From contig DATGXG010000053.1 of assembly GCA_035299085.1 (NCBI GenBank), forward strand, positions 27,820 to 91,819: 64,000 nt of DNA, read 5' to 3'. Under the pieces are notes generated by a model. It had not been told where the DNA came from and made no database searches. It was given only the letters and a program-made list of their open reading frames with translations. Shown piece by piece: positions 26,587 to 34,501 of the stretch; position 1 is the stretch's first letter, and each line of letters begins with the position of its first letter. The DNA comes from Bacteroidales bacterium. GTDB taxonomy: Bacteria; Bacteroidota; Bacteroidia; Bacteroidales; UBA10428. The translations under genes were made by a program, and so were the position numbers.

Positions 26587-27117
26587 TCAAAAACGCTCGC
26601 CCACTAAATCACAATTCTGGGAAGTCTTTTGAATGGATTCAACCGAATAACCTTTTGTTTTAAGCTCCTTCAGAATCTCTTTGTAGAGAGTCGACGGCAT
26701 ATAGGCATCCCTGTAGAGGATTCTGATCTTACCCTGCTTCTGCTTGCTCACAACGGCCCAGGTATAGTCCTTGTCGACCATTATAATATAATAAGAAGAT
26801 GAGAATGGGCTTATCTTCAGTTGTAAATTGCGTGAACCGTCAACCGGGTATCCCCTGCTTCCGGATTCAATCATTTTCGATTTTCCGTTTTTGAAAACGA
26901 TGCAACGGTCAATCATTTCCAAACGACCATTTAAATACTCGTAATCAGCAGTTGTACAATGACAGTCTTTTGAATTCCCGTTACTTACAGTGGCAATTTC
27001 GTACCACTTACCCGAATATTTTTCCATATCAACACTGTCTGAAGTGAAAAGCGCCTGGCTATTGGCTTCAGCAGCTGACCACATGAAAATACATGCCAGA
27101 ATGAATCGGCTATCCAT
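26587..27117 (-). CDS. Lipocalin family protein (Blc-like)
   Basis: A 176-residue secreted lipocalin. A signal peptide (about residues 1-22) precedes the first-strand GxW signature YSGKWYEIATV, and the barrel continues through NLQLKISPFSSSYYIIMVDKDYTWAVVS, the typical second and third motifs. It lacks a lipobox, unlike E. coli Blc, so it is likely periplasmic rather than lipidated. Lipocalins of this group bind lysophospholipids or fatty acids for membrane maintenance; the ligand here is not shown. Two cysteines (about positions 54 and 69) could form a disulfide. Divergent from typA. Confidence 0.88.
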   Translation of the reverse strand: MDSRFILACIFMWSAAEANSQALFTSDSVDMEKYSGKWYEIATVSNGNSKDCHCTTADYEYLNGRLEMIDRCIVFKNGKSKMIESGSRGYPVDGSRNLQLKISPFSSSYYIIMVDKDYTWAVVSKQKQGKIRILYRDAYMPSTLYKEILKELKTKGYSVESIQKTSQNCDLVGERF

Positions 27118-27179
27118 TTTCAGGTTTTGGCGGGATGGAATTCAGGGTCTAATTTATTAAATACCTTCGACTTTTTTTT

Positions 27180-27187
27180 TACCTTTG
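27180..27187 (+). promoter_or_regulatory. Candidate -7 element of typA
   Basis: TACCTTTG, an exact match to the Bacteroidota -7 consensus, about 20 bases before the typA start. No clear -33 TTTG is at the standard distance; the upstream bases are A/T-rich. Confidence 0.5.
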
Positions 27188-27207
27188 CAGCCCAATTTTA
27201 CTTCTGA

Positions 27208-29019
27208 ATGAGAGATATCCGAAATGTGGCTATAATTGCGCACGTTGATCATGGAAAGACAACGCTTGTAGACAAGATCCTGGTTCAAACCCGGTTTTTT
27301 AAGGAATATGAGAACCCGGGAGAACTGGTGATGGACAGTAATGAACTGGAGCGCGAACGAGGGATTACGATTTTAGCCAAGAATGTATCCGTTATATATA
27401 ATGACGTAAAGATCAATATTATTGACACACCCGGTCACTCCGATTTCGGTGGTGAGGTGGAACGTGTTCTGAATATGGCCGACGGGGTGCTGCTGCTTGT
27501 GGATGCTTTTGAAGGCACCATGCCTCAAACCCGTTTTGTTTTACAGAAAGCGCTCATCCTGGGTCTAAAGCCGATCGTGGTGATCAATAAAGTAGACAAA
27601 CCCAATTGCCGGCCCGAAGAAGTGCAGGAACAGGTGTTTGAGCTGATGTTCAACCTGAACGCCAATGAAGACCAGTTAAACTTTCCGACCATTTACGGTT
27701 CTGCCAAACAGGGATGGATGTCGGCCGACTGGAAAAACCCCACTTCCGATATTACGGCCCTGCTGGATGCCATTCTGCAGCATATTCCGGCACCGAAGAA
27801 AATTAAGGGAAGTCCCCAGATGCTGATTTCGAACCTCGACTACTCAAATTACCTTGGTAGGATAGCCATCGGCCGTTTACACAGGGGCGAGCTCAACGAG
27901 AACATGAACGTTTCGCTTGTAAAGAGGGACGGCAGTGTGATCCGCACAAGGATCAAAGAATTGTCGGTTTATGAAGGGCTTACTTACAAGAATGTTCCGA
28001 AAGTTGAATGCGGTGATATCTGTGCTCTGGTGGGAATTGAAGGTTTCAACATCGGTGATACCATAACGGAAGTTGAAAACCCGGAAGCCCTTGAATCTAT
28101 CAGTGTGGATGAGCCTACAATGAGTATGCTTTTCACAATCAATGATTCGCCGTTTTACGGGAAAGAAGGAAAATATGTCACATCAAGGCATTTAAAGGAC
28201 AGGCTGGAAAAAGAACTTGAAAAAAATCTGGCACTACGAATAGAGCCATCGGGATCAGCCGATTCATTCATTGTTTACGGAAGAGGTGTGCTGCACCTGT
28301 CGATCCTGATAGAAACCATGCGACGTGAAGGATATGAATTACAGGTAGGCCAGCCGAAAGTTATTATTAAAAGCATTGCCGGCGAGCCGTGTGAGCCGGT
28401 TGAGGTGCTGTATATCGATTTGCCCGAGGAATATGCAGGCAAGGCTATTGAAATGGTATCATCCCGCAGGGGCCAGATGCTGACAATGGAAAGAAGGGGC
28501 GACAGGGTGCATCTCGAATTTGACATTCCTTCGAGGGGAATTATCGGCCTCAGGAGTAATTTACTCACAGCCACAGCAGGTGAGGCAGTAATGTCGCACC
28601 GGTTCAAGGATTTTGAACCGCTCAAGGGCGATATTGAAAGGCGTATCAATGGTTCGCTGATAGCCATGGAAACCGGTATTGCTTACGCGTATGCCATCGA
28701 TAAATTAAGAGATCGCGGAGTATTCTTTGTGGATTCACAGGAAAATGTGTATGCCGGCCAGGTAGTCGGAGAACATTGCCGGGGCGGCGATCTGACAGTG
28801 AATGTAACGAAATCGAAGAAACTTACCAATATGAGGGCTTCAGGAAGCGACGAAAAGGTTAAGCTTATACCTCCCGTGCGCTTTAGTCTTGAAGAAGCTC
28901 TCGAATACATACAGGAAGACGAATATGTTGAAATCACTCCTCAATCCATTCGTCTCCGTAAAATCCTCCTCAGCGAACATGACCGCAAAAGAGCAGGGAA
29001 AGCGGTTTTAGGGGTATAG
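27208..29019 (+). CDS. typA: Translational GTPase TypA/BipA
   Basis: Ribosome-binding GTPase related to EF-G and LepA that assists 50S assembly and stress or cold growth. The 603-residue protein has G1 AHVDHGKTTLVDKIL, switch 2 DTPGHSDFGGEV, G4 NKVDKP, the G5-like GSAKQGW, then domains II, III and V and the BipA-specific C-terminal domain (ERRINGSLIAMETG, VGEHCRGGDLTVNV). Length is normal. Monocistronic, driven from the gap next to the lipocalin gene. Confidence 0.97.
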   Translation: MRDIRNVAIIAHVDHGKTTLVDKILVQTRFFKEYENPGELVMDSNELERERGITILAKNVSVIYNDVKINIIDTPGHSDFGGEVERVLNMADGVLLLVDAFEGTMPQTRFVLQKALILGLKPIVVINKVDKPNCRPEEVQEQVFELMFNLNANEDQLNFPTIYGSAKQGWMSADWKNPTSDITALLDAILQHIPAPKKIKGSPQMLISNLDYSNYLGRIAIGRLHRGELNENMNVSLVKRDGSVIRTRIKELSVYEGLTYKNVPKVECGDICALVGIEGFNIGDTITEVENPEALESISVDEPTMSMLFTINDSPFYGKEGKYVTSRHLKDRLEKELEKNLALRIEPSGSADSFIVYGRGVLHLSILIETMRREGYELQVGQPKVIIKSIAGEPCEPVEVLYIDLPEEYAGKAIEMVSSRRGQMLTMERRGDRVHLEFDIPSRGIIGLRSNLLTATAGEAVMSHRFKDFEPLKGDIERRINGSLIAMETGIAYAYAIDKLRDRGVFFVDSQENVYAGQVVGEHCRGGDLTVNVTKSKKLTNMRASGSDEKVKLIPPVRFSLEEALEYIQEDEYVEITPQSIRLRKILLSEHDRKRAGKAVLGV

Positions 29020-29042
29020 AGGTTTAGGGGCGCCTGCCCGGA

Positions 29043-29179
29043 CGTCTTTGCGAGGAGCGATCCTGATCAATGATAACCCCGGGATCACGCTTTGCAACGT
29101 CTTTCCTGTGCGGGCAGATTGCTTCGTCGACATTTAATTCTGCAATAATCAAAGATTTGCCATGCTCCTCGCAATGACG
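29043..29179. repeat. REP-A element, copy 3
   Basis: A 137-bp element with termini CGTCTTTGCGAGGAGC / GCTCCTCGCAATGACG (one mismatch) and the internal block CTGTGCGGGCAGATTGCTT, then CGTCGAC. Located between two same-strand genes, unlike the other copies. Confidence 0.87.
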
Positions 29180-29187
29180 TGCTTTTT

Positions 29188-29234
29188 GCATCCAGCATCC
29201 AGCATCCAGTATCCAGTATCCAGCATCCAGTATC
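29188..29234. repeat. 7-bp tandem array GCATCCA/GTATCCA
   Basis: About 6.7 head-to-tail units of GYATCCA, directly after the REP-A copy, ending in GTATC. Confidence 0.85.
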
Positions 29235-29341
29235 TTTTACTTCAACCCCCTTTTTATTACCCAATAATCCATATTTTACTTATTTTTATATCTTCTACCC
29301 ATATTTTTTAGGGGTATTCTTTATTTTTTTATCCTTTTTTA

Positions 29342-29371
29342 TTTGCATATCCCATTTTTTTCATACATTTG
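29342..29371 (+). promoter_or_regulatory. amtB promoter
   Basis: A full Bacteroidota primary-sigma promoter: TTTG (29342-29345), 18-base spacer, TACATTTG (29364-29371). Transcription would begin near 29378, giving a 5' leader of about 25 bases. Confidence 0.72.
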
Positions 29372-29402
29372 TCCCAGGAAAAATATTTAACCATCTGCTA
29401 CT

Positions 29403-30737
29403 ATGAAAGGATTATTTAAACGATGTATGATTAGTGCCGGCGTTTTGCTGTTTTTCGCCACCGGCTCTATTTTTGCTGCGGACGCTGTACCTATTGATAC
29501 AGGAGTCACAGCATGGATGCTTACTTCAACAGCATTAGTTCTGTTAATGGTTCCCGGACTAGCCCTTTTTTACGGCGGTTTGGTGAGAACCAAGAATGTA
29601 CTGGGAACCATGATGCACAGCTTTGTTGCCATGGGAATTATGGCTATTCTATGGGTATTGGTGGGTTATTCCATGAGTTTCGGATCTAATGTGCTGGGCG
29701 GATGGTTTGGATGGAACAAGGACTATTTCATGCTCAAGGGTATTGATGAAACCATTACATCGGCCGGAATTCCCGAATATGTGTTCACTATGTTCCAGGG
29801 TAAATTTGCCATTATCACTCCTGCTCTTATAGCAGGCGCATTTGCAGAACGTGTTTCCTTTAAAGGTTATGTTGTTTTTATCGCCCTGTGGGGATTGCTT
29901 GTATATAATCCTTTATGTCACTGGGTATGGGCCAGCGATGGTTTCCTATTCAACATGGGTGCCAAGGGAGCCATAGACTTCGCCGGAGGTACCGTTGTTC
30001 ATATTGCATCAGGCGTCAGCGGTCTTGTAGCAGCTTTATACCTGGGATCCAGGAGAGGCCATCCCAAAACGGCTTTTGCACCCAGCAACCTGGTGATTAC
30101 AATGCTCGGAGCAGGATTGTTGTGGGTAGGCTGGTTTGGATTCAACGCTGGAAGCAGCGTGGGAAGCGGACTTTTAACGGCACAGGCTTTGACAGCCACC
30201 CAGGTCGCTGCTGCATCCGGTGCAATGGCATGGATCGTTATTGAAGCACTCCACCAGGGAAAATCAACCGCTCTTGGGTTTGCATCAGGTATACTGGCAG
30301 GACTTGTAGCTGTTACGCCTGCAGCAGGCGTGGTTCAGCCGGCCGGAGCCATGGCACTCGGAGTTGCCGCCGCCGGTGTATGTTACGGAACCATTCTTCT
30401 TAAAAACAGGCTTGGTTACGACGATAGCCTTGATGCCTTTGGAATTCACGGAATAGGTGGTATTGTAGGTTCTCTTTTACTTGTGTTCTTTATTCGCAAC
30501 AGTTGGATGAAAGATGCAGCAACAGCGGCAGGCGGTTCATGGTCGGTTTGGCAGCAGCTCGGTGTTCAGGCAGCAGCCGTTGGAATTGCCGTGGCATATG
30601 CAGCCATATGTACCTATGTGCTTATCATTCTCGTGAATAAACTGGTCGGCTTCCGTGCTTCAACCGAAGCTGAAATGCAGGGACTCGATTACTCCTATCA
30701 TGGTGAGCAGGGTTATGGCATGTTGAATCCCCGCTAA
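29403..30737 (+). CDS. amtB: Ammonium transporter AmtB
   Basis: Trimeric channel-like ammonium transporter of 444 residues with 11 or more membrane helices and an N-terminal signal-like segment (MKGLFKRCMISAGVLLFFATG). Family motifs include the VPGLALFYGGLVR helix, ERVSFKGYVVF, the FAGGTVVHIASGVSGL signature with the first pore His, and FGIHGIGGIVGSLL with the second pore His. It is followed by a PII gene after 29 bases, the conserved amtB-glnK arrangement in which PII blocks the channel when nitrogen is plentiful. Confidence 0.96.
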   Translation: MKGLFKRCMISAGVLLFFATGSIFAADAVPIDTGVTAWMLTSTALVLLMVPGLALFYGGLVRTKNVLGTMMHSFVAMGIMAILWVLVGYSMSFGSNVLGGWFGWNKDYFMLKGIDETITSAGIPEYVFTMFQGKFAIITPALIAGAFAERVSFKGYVVFIALWGLLVYNPLCHWVWASDGFLFNMGAKGAIDFAGGTVVHIASGVSGLVAALYLGSRRGHPKTAFAPSNLVITMLGAGLLWVGWFGFNAGSSVGSGLLTAQALTATQVAAASGAMAWIVIEALHQGKSTALGFASGILAGLVAVTPAAGVVQPAGAMALGVAAAGVCYGTILLKNRLGYDDSLDAFGIHGIGGIVGSLLLVFFIRNSWMKDAATAAGGSWSVWQQLGVQAAAVGIAVAYAAICTYVLIILVNKLVGFRASTEAEMQGLDYSYHGEQGYGMLNPR

Positions 30738-30766
30738 TATTTAACAGTAAATAAAAATATACAGTC

Positions 30767-31111
30767 ATGAAACTGATAACAGCAATTATACGGGAAAACA
30801 AGCTCGACCAGGTACGAGAGGCCCTTATTGAAGCAGAAATTACACGAATTACGGTAAGCAGGGTTTCCGGTCACGGTCAGCAGCTTAAGGAGGAGATATA
30901 CAGAGGTTCAAAAGTTATCCCTAATCTGATCCCGAAAACAAGAATCGATATAGCCGTAAATGATAGTTTTGTCGATATTACTGTCGACACCATTATAAAA
31001 GCAGCACGATCGAACCATGAAGGAGAAGTGGGAGACGGTAAGATTTTTATCACTCCGCTTGAAGAATGTATAAGGATCCGGACAGGTGAAAGGGGAGGTA
31101 AAGCAATATAA
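30767..31111 (+). CDS. glnK: PII-family nitrogen regulator (GlnK-like), no T-loop tyrosine
   Basis: Trimeric signal protein of 114 residues that senses ATP/ADP and 2-oxoglutarate and regulates AmtB. It contains the B-loop region KIFITPLEECIRIRTGE and VGDGK, as well as the conserved YRG of the T-loop. At the position of E. coli Tyr51, the uridylylation site, it has Val50 (YRGSKV), so GlnD-type modification is not possible there. A two-residue expansion (ARSNHEGEVGDGK) sits before the B loop. It shares the amtB transcript and precedes a strong terminator. Confidence 0.93.
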   Translation: MKLITAIIRENKLDQVREALIEAEITRITVSRVSGHGQQLKEEIYRGSKVIPNLIPKTRIDIAVNDSFVDITVDTIIKAARSNHEGEVGDGKIFITPLEECIRIRTGERGGKAI

Positions 31112-31160
31112 AAGTTTCTGTAGTAGTTCTAGTTTTAAGGGGTAAGTTTAATTTGAGGAC

Positions 31161-31195
31161 CGGGCGGGCATTTAAAACCCGCCCGTTTTCTTTTT
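31161..31195 (+). terminator. Rho-independent terminator of amtB-glnK
   Basis: GC-rich stem CGGGCGGG / CCCGCCCG (31161-31168 with 31178-31185), 9-base loop, then TTTTCTTTTT. It lies between glnK and the convergent mscS-type gene. Confidence 0.9.
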
Positions 31196-32471
31196 AGTTT
31201 CTCATTTCACTTACCGGTCTTATTTTTTCAAGGGTTCTTACATTGGTTGAAGGATTCTGAAATACTTCCAGTTCAAATTCAGGCAGAATAGCCAGCAAAT
31301 GATCAAACAAATCCGATTGCACTTCCTCATAAACAAGAGCTTCAGTGCCTTTAACAAAAGCAATGATTTCAAGGGGAATTCCTAATTCGGTCGGTTGCAG
31401 CTGTCGCACCAGCATAGGCAGTTTATGGTTCAGTTGCGGATGGTTCCGTAATATTCCCACGATGTATTTCCTGAAAAGAGTGATATTGGTAAGTTCACTT
31501 TCATGCAACAGGGAAACATTTTCCTGTTTTTTCTTTTTATCCTGGTGTTCAAGAAATTCACCCAGTGTTTTAATGCCTCCTACCCTGGCCAGCAATCCCG
31601 GAGTGCAGAAAGTAACAGTTTTCATGTCAATATTCAGGTATTTTTTGAACCTTCGTGCTGATTCTTCCTCTGTTCCCCTCCAGTTGATAAACGAATCCGA
31701 TACCATGGTGTAAGTGGGTATAGTTGTTATGGTTTTGTCGAAATTCCTTACTTTGACCGTGTTCAGTGTAACCTCAATTACATTCCCATCGGCGCCATAT
31801 TTCTGCATGGTAATCCAGTCACCTATCCTGAGCATATCATTGGCTGACAGCTGAACGCTGGCAACAAAGCCAAGTATTGTATCCTTAAAAACCAGCATGA
31901 GTACTGCCGCTGCGGCACCCAGACCGGTAATCAGCTTATGCGACGGGGTGTTGGTAAGAATCGATATGATTGAAATGGCTGCAATAAAGTAAGCCACAAT
32001 CTGTACAATCTGTGTAAAGCCTTTTATTGATTTTCCCTGGGCAGCCGGCAGAGTGCGATATATTTCATTCACCCCTTTAAGGAAGGCGTTTATGGCCATA
32101 ATGGTAATAACAATCATGTAAATGCTGAGCGCTTTCTGGGTTAAACCCATAATGACCTTATACTGGAATAAAACATGGCCTACGCTGAACCATAGAACCA
32201 GTGCAGGAGCCAGGTGGGCAAGCTTGTTTAATACGTTTTTTTCAAGGAGAATATCATCCCATACCGTCTTGGTTTTGGCTACCATACGCGATATCACCAC
32301 AATAATGATGCGTTTTGTAACAATATCAGCCAACCAGGCAAGAATAAGAATATTCAGGATACCAAAAACTATATTGATCGCGTTAGCCTGGGATTGTGAA
32401 AATCCCCAACCCTGGAGGAGTTCCTGTAAATCGAAAAGAAACCTGAGACGGGTGTTTACCGAAAGATTCAT
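31194..32471 (-). CDS. MscS family mechanosensitive channel
   Basis: A 425-residue membrane channel that opens on membrane tension to release solutes after osmotic downshock. It has about five helices; the last is the glycine/alanine-rich pore helix in TGLGAAAAVLMLVFKDTILGFVASVQL, followed by the beta domain DMLRIGDWI... and NFDKTITTIPTYTMVSDSFINW, then a cytoplasmic cage. The extra N-terminal helices place it among the YbdG-like longer members rather than 286-residue MscS. Monocistronic on the minus strand. Confidence 0.92.
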   Translation of the reverse strand: MNLSVNTRLRFLFDLQELLQGWGFSQSQANAINIVFGILNILILAWLADIVTKRIIIVVISRMVAKTKTVWDDILLEKNVLNKLAHLAPALVLWFSVGHVLFQYKVIMGLTQKALSIYMIVITIMAINAFLKGVNEIYRTLPAAQGKSIKGFTQIVQIVAYFIAAISIISILTNTPSHKLITGLGAAAAVLMLVFKDTILGFVASVQLSANDMLRIGDWITMQKYGADGNVIEVTLNTVKVRNFDKTITTIPTYTMVSDSFINWRGTEEESARRFKKYLNIDMKTVTFCTPGLLARVGGIKTLGEFLEHQDKKKKQENVSLLHESELTNITLFRKYIVGILRNHPQLNHKLPMLVRQLQPTELGIPLEIIAFVKGTEALVYEEVQSDLFDHLLAILPEFELEVFQNPSTNVRTLEKIRPVSEMRN

Positions 32472-32533
32472 ATGTTTAAATTTTGCCGCAAATATAATAT
32501 ATCCTGTACCAGCCGAAGCCTATGCAAAAAAAT

Positions 32534-32561
32534 AAATCCGGTCGCGGAAACGACCGGATTT
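32534..32561 (-). terminator. Rho-independent terminator of the DUF6249 gene
   Basis: An 11-bp perfect stem AAATCCGGTCG / CGACCGGATTT (32534-32544 with 32551-32561) followed by ATTTTTTT on the minus strand. Confidence 0.88.
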
Positions 32562-32588
32562 AACTGTGATGTCAGATAACCCGTATTT

Positions 32589-32933
32589 TTAGTCTTTTAC
32601 TTTCCTGGCCACAAAATAGGAGGAAACCAAACCGGCACCGGCAAAAAGGAAAATCATTGACATATAGGCAACCGGCTCCTCAAGCCTTGTTGAAACGGTA
32701 AGAATATTTCCTACCAACACGCCAATGCCGCCGCCCATAAATAACATACCGAGCTTGATTGAAAATTTCTTAAATACGTTAACCGGTTCTATTTTAAAAA
32801 TAGAAGCATCGGCATTTTTCTCGATGAGGGCCAACCTTTCACGGTTCCGGGTAGTGAAATAGAAATATGCAACTCCAAAAATGGATCCGAAAAATGTCAG
32901 GAAAAACATCACTGCTGTAAATCCTTCGTTCAT
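32589..32933 (-). CDS. DUF6249-type membrane protein
   Basis: A 114-residue protein with one N-terminal helix (about 8-27, FFLTFFGSIFGVAYFYF), a short charged cytoplasmic stretch containing RNRERLALIEKNAD, and two C-terminal helices (about 62-80 and 90-107). This layout, and the RxRERLALIEK phrase, match small Bacteroidota membrane proteins found next to ECF sigma genes. Here it is divergent from such a sigma gene across a palindromic repeat pair. Its role is unknown; a membrane-linked modulator of the sigma unit is an inference from position. Confidence 0.75.
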   Translation of the reverse strand: MNEGFTAVMFFLTFFGSIFGVAYFYFTTRNRERLALIEKNADASIFKIEPVNVFKKFSIKLGMLFMGGGIGVLVGNILTVSTRLEEPVAYMSMIFLFAGAGLVSSYFVARKVKD

Positions 32934-33043
32934 AGCTTTAAATTTTAAGTGTGAGTGATTTTATTTGTCTGAACTTTTGACGCCTGCATGGTTGAGGTGG
33001 TTACAAATATTTGAAAAAAATTTAAAAGAGACCGTCATTTAAC

Positions 33044-33175
33044 TAGCCCTGGCCTTCAGGCCGGGGTAAGGGTTACACTACCCACCATGTCAAGGGCTTG
33101 AGCTTTATCCGGTATAATGACGCTAAAGACGGGTGCATTTTTTATCTGATGTCCCCGGCCTGAAGGCCGGGGCTA
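33044..33175. repeat. Palindromic repeat pair, CCCCGGCCTGAAGGCCGGGG type
   Basis: Two near-identical 23-bp palindromes in inverse orientation (33044-33066 and 33153-33175), each able to fold by itself and with the other, bracket about 86 bases of unique sequence. This is a REP-like arrangement. Confidence 0.85.
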
Positions 33176-33229
33176 CTCCCCTTTCCAATTCCGCAATTCA
33201 CCGATAATCCGGCGGAAAATACCGAAATA

Positions 33230-33263
33230 TTTGAAGTACCTTTGTAACCAAACGGTACCTTTG
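33230..33263 (+). promoter_or_regulatory. Candidate promoter of the ECF sigma gene
   Basis: TTTG at 33230-33233, 22-base spacer, TACCTTTG at 33256-33263. A second TACCTTTG at 33237-33244 gives a direct repeat separated by 11 bases. Confidence 0.45.
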
Positions 33264-33279
33264 AGCGTCAATACTACAA

Positions 33280-33837
33280 ATGATTTATTTGGAAGACACA
33301 CAGGTAATCAATCGCATCCTTGCCGGAAATACAAGGGAATACGAGGTGCTGGTTAACAGGTATAAAGACCTGGCATTCACAATAGCATTCCGCATTCTGA
33401 ATAACCGCGAGGACGCCGAAGAAGCTGCACAGGACTCATTTATTAAGGCATTCCGCGGACTGAGCAGTTTCAGGAAGGATTCAGGATTTTCAACCTGGCT
33501 ATACAGGATCGTATACAATACGGCTGTATCAAAGAAACGTCTGAAAAAACAGATATTTCAGAATATTGATGAGTTGCCGTTATCCGACCTGACCGATGCA
33601 CCCAAATATGACTTCGATGCTATGGCCGAAAGAGGCATGATACTTGAAAAGGCTATGCAACGCTTACCCGAAGAAGACAGGGTGCTTATTACACTGTTCT
33701 ATGTGAATGAGTCTTCGGTTGAAGAAATACAGCAAATAACAGGCATGTCGAAGTCGAATATTAAAGTAAGGCTCTTCCGGTCGCGAAAGAAACTGCAGGA
33801 GCTGGTGAGTAAAATGACTGAAAAGATTTATTTTTAA
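33280..33837 (+). CDS. ECF-family RNA polymerase sigma factor
   Basis: A 185-residue factor of the Bacteroidota sigma-70 type: region 2 with NREDAEEAAQDSFIKAFRGL and FSTWLYRIVYNTAVSKKR, and region 4 with ESSVEEIQQITGMSKSNIKVRLFRSRKKL. The start ATG gives MIYLEDTQVINRILAGN, the normal opening of the family. A small two-helix membrane protein gene follows after 21 bases and is the likely anti-sigma partner. Confidence 0.93.
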   Translation: MIYLEDTQVINRILAGNTREYEVLVNRYKDLAFTIAFRILNNREDAEEAAQDSFIKAFRGLSSFRKDSGFSTWLYRIVYNTAVSKKRLKKQIFQNIDELPLSDLTDAPKYDFDAMAERGMILEKAMQRLPEEDRVLITLFYVNESSVEEIQQITGMSKSNIKVRLFRSRKKLQELVSKMTEKIYF

Positions 33838-33858
33838 CCCTGATAAATTATAGTACAC

Positions 33859-34257
33859 ATGTTCAGCACAGATGATGAAATTCTGGGACTAATGCGAAAA
33901 GAAGGCGTGCTCAAGCCTTCCGACGGATTTTCCGCCCGGGTTATGCAAGCCATCGCAGAAAAGAAAGTTGTAACGGAATATAAACCCCTTCTAAGCCGCA
34001 GGGCCTGGTCATTGGTTATCTCTTCTTTTATACTTCTGACAGTACTTTGCTGGCAGTTTTTTGCACGGAATCCCGAACAGCCGACCACTTTCTCCAACAT
34101 GCTTGAAAAAGCCGGATCATATATCAGCAATATCCATTTGTCTTTTGAAATAAATTCAAATGCTCTGCTCATCATCACTCTTGCCATGATCTGCATGGGG
34201 ATGCTGTTACTGATCGATTTCTGGTTCTCCAATAACAGCAAAAGATCGACCATTTAA
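33859..34257 (+). CDS. Small two-helix membrane protein, putative anti-sigma partner
   Basis: A 132-residue protein with a cytoplasmic N-terminal part (residues 1-45) that begins MFSTDDEILGLMRKEGVLKPSDGFSARVMQ..., a helix at about 49-66 (LVISSFILLTVLCWQFF), a periplasmic loop and a second helix at about 103-122. No ZAS/zinc motif is visible. I call it the anti-sigma partner from its position and layout only. Downstream lies a repeat-rich terminator region shared with the convergent FKBP gene. Confidence 0.65.
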   Translation: MFSTDDEILGLMRKEGVLKPSDGFSARVMQAIAEKKVVTEYKPLLSRRAWSLVISSFILLTVLCWQFFARNPEQPTTFSNMLEKAGSYISNIHLSFEINSNALLIITLAMICMGMLLLIDFWFSNNSKRSTI

Positions 34258-34261
34258 AAAA

Positions 34262-34373
34262 ATTGTAATTCTTAATCGTAATCGTAAATCGTAAATAACT
34301 AAGACTCTGACAGGTCCTGCCGGACTCTGTCAGGCCATAATCGTAAATCGTAAATCGATCAATCGTAAATAAT
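34262..34373. repeat. ATCGTAA tandem array with embedded GACTCTGACAGGTC units
   Basis: Left arm of about 7-9 bp units ATCGTAA/ATCGTAAAT, interrupted at 34303-34336 by two units of the GACTCTGACAGGTC family seen near 22241. Complementary ATTTACG units follow the terminator on the right. Confidence 0.75.
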
Positions 34374-34404
34374 AAAAAAGGGTGCTCATTGAACACCCTT
34401 TTTT
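34374..34404. terminator. Bidirectional terminator between the anti-sigma candidate and FKBP genes
   Basis: Stem AAAAAAGGGTGCTC / GAACACCCTTTTTT (one mismatch), loop ATT, with A and T tracts on the two sides. Confidence 0.85.
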
Positions 34405-34501
34405 ATTTACAATTTACGATTTACGATTACCGATTACCGATTACCGATTACCTTGTTACCGAATACCTTATTACCTTATTACTAAATACCTTAATACCTA
34501 A
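34405..34501. repeat. Right arm array, ATTTACG then ATTACC/ATACCTT units
   Basis: Starts as the complement of the left arm (AATTTACGATTTACG) and degenerates into GATTACC and TTATTACC units. It runs into the stop codon of the minus-strand FKBP gene (TTA at 34502-34504). Confidence 0.75.

Larger units (their letters stand above)
29020..29402. other. Intergenic region between typA and amtB
   Basis: A 383-base gap that holds a REP-A copy, a 7-bp tandem array, a T-rich stretch and the amtB promoter. No ORF of credible coding quality is visible; the 75-codon plus-strand frame from 29179 is translated repeat and poly-T. Confidence 0.7.
32934..33279. other. Divergent intergenic region between DUF6249 and ECF sigma genes
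   Basis: A 346-base gap with a palindromic repeat pair (33044-33175) and, nearer the sigma gene, two copies of TACCTTTG. No coding ORF is evident. Confidence 0.65.
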
